Positions 14,413 through 18,974 of a stretch of DNA of 18,974 nucleotides are shown piece by piece. The notes below the pieces were generated by a model. It saw only the letters and a program-made list of their open reading frames with translations. It was not told the DNA's origin and did no database searches. Numbering within the stretch: position 1 is the stretch's first letter; each line of letters begins with the position of its first letter. The translations under genes were made by a program, and so were the position numbers. Source of the stretch: Candidatus Aenigmatarchaeota archaeon (GTDB taxonomy: Archaea; Aenigmatarchaeota; Aenigmatarchaeia; Aenigmatarchaeales; DAIDAN01); contig DAIDAN010000005.1 of assembly GCA_027310605.1 (NCBI GenBank), forward strand, positions 1 through 18,974. The letters run 5' to 3'.

Positions 14413-14558
14413 AAGATGAAAATCAGCCCCGCCGCAAGCAGCGCCAAGCCTAGGAACAGCTGCTTCATCGCCGCGTCCTCAATCTTCAGCGCGCCGTGCG
14501 TGAATGTGAGGAGCGCGCCGACAGCGGACAGAATAACGCCGAAAAATTCGAGTGCCAT
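14397..14558 (-). CDS. Small two-helix membrane protein (53 residues)
   Basis: From the ATG at 14558 the frame gives MALEFFGVILSAVGALLTFT, a polar link HGALKIEDAAMKQ, a second hydrophobic segment LFLGLALLAAGLIFIFY and KPL before TAG. It has the same hairpin plan as the protein at 13670-13837 but little direct sequence similarity. A TATA-like CTTAAATATT (14579-14588, minus strand) lies 26 bases before the ATG, so it should be a separate leaderless transcript. The higher G+C content contrasts with the neighbouring A+T-rich ORF. The function is unknown. Confidence 0.7.
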   Translation of the reverse strand: MALEFFGVILSAVGALLTFTHGALKIEDAAMKQLFLGLALLAAGLIFIFYKPL

Positions 14559-14595
14559 TCCAGAAAAATCGGGAAACGAATATTTAAGCGTTCCG

Positions 14596-14670
14596 CATTA
14601 CGGACTGATTTCAGAAAATGAACGGCCTTCATTACGATTTAATTTCACAAATTAAGAACGGCTTTTTTCT
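14596..14670 (+). repeat. Two tandem copies of the dispersed intergenic repeat
   Basis: Copy one runs CATTACGGACTGATTTCAG to GAACGGCC; copy two runs CATTACGATTTAATTTCA to AAGAACGGCTTTTTT. Both keep the head and tail order of the copy at 13565-13612, so the whole unit was repeated rather than isolated words. Confidence 0.45.
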
Positions 14671-14738
14671 GTTGCTTGTTAAGCGCTATTGCCGGCATTC
14701 CCGCGGCTGTTCGTAATTTTATCGGCGTTGCTGCAAAT

Positions 14739-14821
14739 CAAGTCGTATTGTCACAAACTGGTTGCTTAATGCTATGCGAAAACCATAAATATGGCATTGT
14801 GCAATAAACCATTACGACTTG
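14739..14821. repeat. Inverted pair of repeat heads (CAAGTCGTA / TACGACTTG)
   Basis: CAAGTCGTATTG (14739-14750) and CATTACGACTTG (14810-14821) are inverted copies at 11 of 12 positions around a 59-base centre that contains the palindrome CCATAAATATGG. Confidence 0.45.
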
Positions 14822-14922
14822 AAACAGATAATCGTTGTAGGAAGCGCTTTTTCGGTTGGGTTCTGAAACAATACAGCCGCATCAGCGCAACCCAATTCAA
14901 TTCGTATTGGAAGTTGATGTTT

Positions 14923-15444
14923 ATGGTCTGGGCAAGGGCGAAGCTCGTAATCGAGGACAGCGTGCTCTGGCCGAGGGACACCTATATAGTGGAATTCAAG
15001 GGAATAAGGCCAGACAAGTTCTACCACGCCGTTCCCAAGATTTTCATGGCAGCGTTCAGGACAGACCCGCACCATCTTCAGGAAAAAAAGATTTCCTGGA
15101 CTCATGGCGAGACAGAAAAATTCAAGGTTGTCTGGGAAGGCACGAAGGAGCTGGACTCATTTTCCTACATAACTTTCAACATGGAGCTGAGCGGCTCGCA
15201 AAGCAAGGGTTCGGGCGAAGCAAAGATAACCATAATAGGAATATTGCGGACGGAATACCCGCAGGACACGGTCTGGGAAAAAAGCGTGCTTTACGAGATG
15301 CTCAGGGTCTTCTGGCACAAGAGCTTCTATGTCGCGCACAGAAACAAATATCTGGACGAGGGGAGAAGGGAGATGGCTTCCTTTGTGGAAGAGCTGAAGC
15401 GCCTTGCGCGCTCCAAGGACAGCATGGAAGTGCATCAGGAGTAA
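14923..15444 (+). CDS. Uncharacterised protein, tandem paralogue 1
   Basis: The 173-residue soluble protein begins MVWARAKLVIEDSVLWPRD. It pairs clearly with the next gene product: both have F/Y-x-x-x-W early, then a conserved centre GSQ(6-8 residues)G-x-x-KITI-x-G followed by T-x-(Y/F)-P, and near the C-terminus R-x-KY-(L/I)-D-x-G. The secondary structure looks like alternating strands followed by two amphipathic helices; no catalytic motif stands out. The ATG at 14923 is preferred over 14917 because GGAAG lies nine bases upstream and the start then aligns with the paralogue. It heads a three-gene operon. The family resembles ones I associate with DPANN genomes, from memory only. Confidence 0.75.
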   Translation: MVWARAKLVIEDSVLWPRDTYIVEFKGIRPDKFYHAVPKIFMAAFRTDPHHLQEKKISWTHGETEKFKVVWEGTKELDSFSYITFNMELSGSQSKGSGEAKITIIGILRTEYPQDTVWEKSVLYEMLRVFWHKSFYVAHRNKYLDEGRREMASFVEELKRLARSKDSMEVHQE

Positions 15445-15467
15445 AAACAGTTAAAAGGCTGGTTTGC

Positions 15468-15962
15468 TTGGCAGACTATAAAATCAAGACGGATATTCTC
15501 GCGCCTTCGGACAAGAAAACAATAGAGTATGCTGGCTTTCATCCTTCAAGGATGATAACCATGATGCCGGAGATATTGAAGTCCGCGATGATAATAAAGA
15601 GCAAGGATATTTTTGAGGACAAGATAAAGTGGGATGTCTCCTCCGACCCATTAAGCTTTTACGGCGAATGGCGCGCAAGGTACAGCTTTGGCGATGTGCG
15701 CACGAAAGCTGATTACAAGATAGTTGTGCAGGGCTCGCAGGGAGCGAAAGACAAGATGGGGAAGGTAAAAATTACCATAAAAGGCGTGATTGAAACGAAA
15801 TTTCCGTTTACAACCTTTCTCCACAGGGCAGCTGTCTTGTTTTATATGTATGCGTTTTACAACAGCCAGAGGAGGAAATATATTGATGTGGGAAAACTGC
15901 TTGTTGACAAGATAGAGGACGAAATAAGGAGCGCCTTCAACCTGATAGAAAGAGGGGGCTGA
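15468..15962 (+). CDS. Uncharacterised protein, tandem paralogue 2
   Basis: The 164-residue product aligns along its whole length with the preceding gene product, sharing GSQGAKDKMGKVKITIKG, a following TKFP, and RRKYIDVG. The start is the TTG at 15468: no ATG or GTG suits the frame, alignment with the paralogue places the first residue here, and GGCTGGT lies just upstream. It begins 24 bases after the previous stop, and its own stop lies four bases before the next ATG, so translation is probably coupled. No function is recognised. The pair could form a heterodimer, which would fit two diverged copies kept side by side. Confidence 0.72.
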   Translation: MADYKIKTDILAPSDKKTIEYAGFHPSRMITMMPEILKSAMIIKSKDIFEDKIKWDVSSDPLSFYGEWRARYSFGDVRTKADYKIVVQGSQGAKDKMGKVKITIKGVIETKFPFTTFLHRAAVLFYMYAFYNSQRRKYIDVGKLLVDKIEDEIRSAFNLIERGG

Positions 15963-15966
15963 TTGC

Positions 15967-16320
15967 ATGTTTTTGATTGACAGGTTTAGAAAAAAAGCGC
16001 CGCCGCAGGAGGAAGCAGAGCCATATCTGCCGCCGGACTTGGAGGGGTTTCGCAGCGGGGTAATAGGGAAATTAGCATCCGAACCCTCCCCTATTCCCGA
16101 GCGCGAGAGAAGGTTCCGCGCATTCGCGCGCGAGATGGAAAATCCGCGGGATATTGGAACGGGTTTTGGCGAAAACGCCGGGAACTCGTTCGCGGAAAAA
16201 AGCGCCCCTGAAAACGGATTCAACGATACAGAAAGGCTTGACATGATTCTGCAGAAATTGGAGACGATTGATTTGCGGCTGAAGCTTATCGAGCAGAAGA
16301 TGGAAAGGAGTCCAGTGTGA
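15967..16320 (+). CDS. Small protein with C-terminal coiled coil
   Basis: The 117-residue protein starts MFLIDRFRKKAPPQEEAEPY, continues through a proline- and charge-rich linker that is probably disordered, and ends in a heptad-like helix (RLDMILQKLETIDLRLKLIE and QKMER). Such an architecture suits an adaptor or oligomerising partner. GGGGGCTGAT overlaps the stop codon of the preceding gene and stands just before the ATG, so it is the last gene of the operon and likely translationally coupled. From memory, DPANN genomes contain similar short proteins with a basic N-terminus and a DxIxxKLxxIDxRLxxIE helix. The function is unknown. Confidence 0.7.
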   Translation: MFLIDRFRKKAPPQEEAEPYLPPDLEGFRSGVIGKLASEPSPIPERERRFRAFAREMENPRDIGTGFGENAGNSFAEKSAPENGFNDTERLDMILQKLETIDLRLKLIEQKMERSPV

Positions 16321-16435
16321 AAATCATTACAGCTTGATTTCCCAATACGAATGATTTTTCAGGAACGCTCGCGCCATTGGAAGAATAGAGCGCTTAATTT
16401 GCGTTTCTGAATCTGGTTGATATTGAAATTTTTGT

Positions 16436-16456
16436 CCGTTCTGATTTTTATTTCTG
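16436..16456 (-). repeat. Dispersed intergenic repeat core
   Basis: The minus strand reads CAGAAATAAAAATCAGAACG and one more G, between two convergent genes. A CAATACG head lies separately at 16344-16350 on the plus strand. The position between two gene ends argues against a promoter function. Confidence 0.4.
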
Positions 16457-16507
16457 TTTTTTGGCAAAAATATTTTTCCAAATAAAATCATATGCGGTTT
16501 TTGCGTT

Positions 16508-17221
16508 TCACTTGCCGAACCTCCGCTGCCTGCTCTTGAACTCCTCGATAGCGGAAAGAAAATCCTCTCTTGTGAACTCCGGCCACATCTTGTCCACAAA
16601 AAACAATTCGCTGTACGCGGACTGCCAGCACAGGAAATTGGAAAGCCTCTTCTCCCCGCCCGTCCTGATTATCATGTCCGGATACGGCGCGCTGTTGGTG
16701 TAGAGGCTATGTTTTATTAGGTCTTCATTTATTTGTTCAGGCTTCAATATTCCGCCTGCTATTTTTTTCGCTATGCCGATGACCGCGTCAGTTATCTCCT
16801 GCTGCCCGCCGTACGCGATTGCAATGTTGAGAAAATAATTGCTGTAATTTTTCGTGATTTCCTCCGCTGCTTTGATGGCGGATTGCAGGGTTTTCGGCAA
16901 AAGGCTTGTCCTGCCCATGGCTTTCACCCTTACCTTGTTCTTGTGCGCATCATGAGACTTGTCTGTTATTGCCCTGAACTCGCTCTCGAACATTTTAAAT
17001 AAAAAATCCAATTCCTCCTTCGGCCGCGACTTGATATTTTCCTCGGAGAGGGAATAAAGCGTGAGGTATTTCACGCCAGTGCCTTTGCACCATCGCAGCA
17101 GCTCCTTCACCTTTTCCGCGCCCCATTCATGCCCCTTCCAAGGCCGCGCCATCAGGCGCTTCGCGAAGCGCCTGTTGCCGTCGAGTATGATGCCGATATG
17201 AAGCGGGTTTTTGGCTTCCAT
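16508..17221 (-). CDS. uppS: Isoprenyl diphosphate synthase, cis-type (UppS family)
   Basis: The enzyme extends an allylic diphosphate with isopentenyl units in cis configuration to make the long polyprenyl carrier for glycan assembly. The 237-residue protein has the five family blocks: HIGIILDGNRRFAKR (residues 8-22, with the catalytic Asp14), GHEWGAEKVKELLRWC, LYSLSEENIKSRPKEELDFL, the AYGGQQEI region, and IRTGGEKRLSNFLCWQSAYS followed by ELFFVDKMWP. The ATG at 17221 is chosen because block one begins at once; a longer in-frame form to 17275 is not conserved-looking. Archaea use such enzymes to make dolichol-type carriers. Chain length cannot be read from sequence. Confidence 0.93.
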   Translation of the reverse strand: MEAKNPLHIGIILDGNRRFAKRLMARPWKGHEWGAEKVKELLRWCKGTGVKYLTLYSLSEENIKSRPKEELDFLFKMFESEFRAITDKSHDAHKNKVRVKAMGRTSLLPKTLQSAIKAAEEITKNYSNYFLNIAIAYGGQQEITDAVIGIAKKIAGGILKPEQINEDLIKHSLYTNSAPYPDMIIRTGGEKRLSNFLCWQSAYSELFFVDKMWPEFTREDFLSAIEEFKSRQRRFGK

Positions 17222-17286
17222 TATACCACTGCAATCGATATGGCTTGATTTCAGCTGATAAAAGCGTGCCGTCAAACGCCTAAAAA

Positions 17287-17309
17287 GTCGTTCTGATTTC
17301 TGAGTTCAA
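17287..17309 (-). repeat. Dispersed intergenic repeat (TTGAACTCA ... TCAGAACGAC)
   Basis: The minus strand reads TTGAACTCAGAAATCAG and then AACGAC, the same two blocks as at 1612 and 13574. It lies in the divergent gap between uppS and the prepilin peptidase gene. Confidence 0.5.
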
Positions 17310-17368
17310 TGTGCAATAACAATCATTCCTTATCGGTATAATTGTTATCTCAAATAACATATTTAAAA

Positions 17369-17380
17369 CTTTTTATAACC
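17369..17380 (+). promoter_or_regulatory. TATA box of the prepilin peptidase gene
   Basis: CTTTTTATAACC is centred 25 bases before the ATG at 17400. The transcript should be leaderless. Confidence 0.55.
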
Positions 17381-17399
17381 ATCTTTTAATCATAGACTT

Positions 17400-18275
17400 A
17401 TGCTTGACTTTTTTTCCTATATTTACATCGCGCTCGCGCTCGGCGGAAGCGCGATATGCGGGCTTTACGACCTGAAGACCACGAACATGCTTGACAGGCT
17501 CGCGATAGCGATGATAGTTTCGGGAATAGGGCTGCATGCGATTGAGAGTCTGCTGACAGGCTCGATAATGCCGTTAGCGCTCTCCCTTGTCGCAGCTGGC
17601 GCGTTTTTCGCGTTCGGATTTTTTATGTATAAGGCAGGCTACTGGGGGGGCGGCGACGGCGAGCTTCTTATTGCGATAGGCGCGCTCGTGCCTTACGCGC
17701 CGTTCCAATCTGCGCTCTCGCTTTCACTGTCATCACTCTCGTTCTCACTCAACCTTTTCATAAACAGCTTCATCATAGGAGGGTTCTATTCGATTGCCTA
17801 TGCGGGCGCTATCGGGGTAATGAACAAAAAAGTCAGGAATGCATTCTCGCTAAAGATGAAAACAGAGGCAAAAGGCACCTTTATGCTCGTGGCAGGCACT
17901 TACTTGATATTGTGGTCAATTCTCTATATTTTTTCCGCGGGCGGATTCCCGTTTCTTCCCGCAATAATGTCCGTCCTCCTGTTTCTCCTTCTCATATTGT
18001 TCAAGTTCGCGAAAGTTGTGGAGGAGGAAGGCTTTTACAGGCGAATCCCCGTTTCAAGGCTGAAGGTTGACGACATGATAGGCGAGGATTTGCCAAGTCT
18101 CGGAATCTTCAAGAAGGAAATCCGCGGGCTGACTGCTGCGGAGGTTTCAAGGATAAGGCGGGCAAAGAAATTCGTCACCGTGCGCGAGGGGGTGCGCTAC
18201 AGCATTGTTTTCGCTATCGCGCTGGCATTCACGCTCCTGTTCGGCAGCTTTGTGAACCTGCTTTTGGTGTTCTGA
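17400..18275 (+). CDS. Prepilin/preflagellin peptidase (A24 family aspartic protease)
   Basis: This membrane aspartic protease removes the short class III signal peptide from archaeal pilins and archaellins. The two catalytic aspartates are visible: Asp24 in ICGLYDLKTT after the first helix, and Asp86 in the GxGD motif WGGGDGELL. The 291-residue product has about six hydrophobic segments and a soluble loop near residues 210-260 with LKVDDMIGEDLPSLGIFKKE, a segment also seen in FlaK-like relatives. The start is supported by a TATA box 25 bases upstream. It faces a pilin-like gene whose product is a probable substrate. Confidence 0.88.
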   Translation: MLDFFSYIYIALALGGSAICGLYDLKTTNMLDRLAIAMIVSGIGLHAIESLLTGSIMPLALSLVAAGAFFAFGFFMYKAGYWGGGDGELLIAIGALVPYAPFQSALSLSLSSLSFSLNLFINSFIIGGFYSIAYAGAIGVMNKKVRNAFSLKMKTEAKGTFMLVAGTYLILWSILYIFSAGGFPFLPAIMSVLLFLLLILFKFAKVVEEEGFYRRIPVSRLKVDDMIGEDLPSLGIFKKEIRGLTAAEVSRIRRAKKFVTVREGVRYSIVFAIALAFTLLFGSFVNLLLVF

Positions 18276-18309
18276 AAAACAGCTGATTTTTTTTGAATGT
18301 TTTTCAGAA
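18270..18309. terminator. 12-bp inverted repeat with T tract at the prepilin peptidase stop
   Basis: TTCTGAAAAACA (18270-18281) and TGTTTTTCAGAA (18298-18309) pair perfectly around a 16-base loop containing eight T residues. The left arm includes the stop codon TGA (18273-18275). The position between convergent genes fits a bidirectional terminator, though hairpin terminators are not the rule in archaea. Confidence 0.5.
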
Positions 18310-18338
18310 ACAAGAAATTGAAACCAGTCCGTAATATA

Positions 18339-18788
18339 TCAGCAGATGCTTGTCGTGAAGTTGTCCCTCTTCATTGAAATCGGGCAGCTTCCTCCTGCCG
18401 ATATTATAAGTTCCGAGAGCGGGCAGCCTACAGTCGAGTTGATGTCGTTCACGGTTATTATGGCAGAAGCGCCTTTTGCCAGCGAAAGCGTGGCTATCGC
18501 CGTTGTCGCATTCGAGTAAAGCGAGCCGTCAGCTTTTTTCGCGCTCATCGTGAAATTGCTCAGCACAACCTGTCCCGTGTTCTGCACATTCACAAAAAAT
18601 CCGGAAGAAGAGGCTCCTGAGGATAGAATGTTAAGCGTGGCTCCCGTGCATGCCTTGTTCGCGCTCTCAAGTTGGGTTGTCTGAACCTTGAAAATCGTTG
18701 AAAAGGAGCTCGTGACAATTACTCCCACCGCTATCACGAAAGCCACGATGATTATCATGTCTATGGATATCGCTATTCCTTTCTTCAT
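18339..18788 (-). CDS. Type IV pilin-like / archaellin-like secreted protein
   Basis: The 149-residue protein begins MKKGIAISIDMIIIVAFVIA, a very short basic leader with KKG followed by one hydrophobic helix: the class III signal that the peptidase at 17400-18275 would cut after the glycine. The rest is a serine/threonine/asparagine-rich extracellular domain with five cysteines (KACTG, VGCP, GSCP and a C-terminal Cys). The ATG at 18788 is chosen over 18809 because the leader fits and CGTGAT lies just upstream. A second secreted-protein gene ends 86 bases upstream on the same strand. Whether it builds a pilus, an archaellum-like fibre or acts as a minor subunit is unknown. Confidence 0.72.
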   Translation of the reverse strand: MKKGIAISIDMIIIVAFVIAVGVIVTSSFSTIFKVQTTQLESANKACTGATLNILSSGASSSGFFVNVQNTGQVVLSNFTMSAKKADGSLYSNATTAIATLSLAKGASAIITVNDINSTVGCPLSELIISAGGSCPISMKRDNFTTSIC

Positions 18789-18874
18789 ATTAATCACGTT
18801 ACAAATCATTTGCAGGAACTCCCGATAAGAGCGTTTGCATCATCATAAATTGGTTGAATGCCCGACCTTAATGA

Positions 18875-18974
18875 TTAGCAAGTCAGATATGCTATCGGCG
18901 AGTTTGAGGGTCCGACTATCGTCAAAGTGTGCTGTCCCGCTGTCGAGACATAAGCGAACATCGCCTGCTGCCCC
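18875..18974 (-). CDS. 3' end of a secreted, probably pilin-like protein
   Basis: The minus-strand frame is open from the window edge and ends QQAMFAYVSTAGQHTLTIVG then PSNSPIAYLTC and TAA. The alternating hydrophobic and polar pattern and the terminal cysteine are typical of an extracellular beta-rich domain. The location directly upstream of a pilin-like gene suggests a second pilin in the same cluster. Only 32 residues are visible, so the family cannot be fixed. Confidence 0.45.
   Translation of the reverse strand, partial: GQQAMFAYVSTAGQHTLTIVGPSNSPIAYLTC

Larger units (their letters stand above)
14559..14922. other. Repeat-dense divergent intergenic region
   Basis: No convincing gene is seen. 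It contains two tandem copies of the dispersed repeat (14596 and 14630), opposed heads at 14739-14750 and 14810-14821, and a 7-bp inverted repeat TTGGGTT/AACCCAA (14856-14862 / 14889-14895). It also holds the palindrome CCATAAATATGG (14784-14795), which could serve as the TATA box of the following operon with a leader of about 100 nt. Confidence 0.55.

Noticed and set aside
14596..14670. Tandem repeats considered as a CRISPR array
   Set aside because: There are only two degenerate copies, no uniform spacers and no cas genes.
14559..14922. Repeat-rich region considered as a replication origin
   Set aside because: No orc1/cdc6 gene is nearby and the repeats do not resemble archaeal origin recognition boxes. 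The same repeats also occur in many other gaps.

Overview
The window looks like part of an archaeal chromosome, most likely from a DPANN-type lineage. The evidence is a SecF/SecD pair, a geranylgeranyl-reductase-type flavoprotein, deoxyhypusine synthase, a short cis-prenyltransferase, a prepilin/preflagellin peptidase next to pilin-like genes, and TATA boxes about 25 nt upstream of start codons. Several conserved proteins of unknown function resemble families I associate with DPANN genomes; that link is from memory and was not searched. First genes of transcription units often look leaderless. Internal operon genes carry GGTGAT-like ribosome binding sites.

Layout. 1-1404 (minus): secF, a small AT-rich ORF, then the start of secD. 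1722-2714 (plus): geranylgeranyl-reductase-family protein. 2745-3530 (minus): a nucleotidyltransferase with an N-terminal ribbon-helix-helix (RHH) domain. 3800-7085 (plus): UDP-glucose dehydrogenase, sugar-1-phosphate nucleotidyltransferase and UDP-glucuronate-decarboxylase-like epimerase, a probable route from glucose-1-phosphate to UDP-xylose. 7086-7543 (minus): an SGNH hydrolase pseudogene. 7696-9794 (plus): a flippase-like membrane protein and deoxyhypusine synthase. 9901-11124 (plus): an AT-rich gene with weak SelO/kinase-like signatures. 11177-11662 (minus): half of a sugar transporter. 11778-13499 (minus): a 573-residue conserved protein of unknown function. 13670-14558 (minus): two unlisted two-helix small membrane proteins flanking an AT-rich ORF. 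14923-16320 (plus): two tandem paralogues and a coiled-coil protein in one operon. 16508-17221 (minus): cis-prenyltransferase. 17400-18275 (plus): prepilin peptidase, facing a pilin-like gene and the end of a second secreted protein on the minus strand.

How it fits together. Most of the window serves the cell envelope: lipid saturation, activated sugars, polyprenyl carrier, a flippase-like protein, Sec export and type IV pilin processing. The most unusual regulatory signal is a tandem 11-bp repeat, AAGGnARGATA twice. It occurs in the divergent region between the RHH-nucleotidyltransferase and the UDP-sugar operon, and again at the promoter of the SelO-like gene. A second signal is a family of short degenerate intergenic repeats (heads CAWTACG, core TCAGAACGGC) found in most intergenic gaps and densest at 14590-14910. 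No rRNA, tRNA, CRISPR array or intact insertion sequence was seen.
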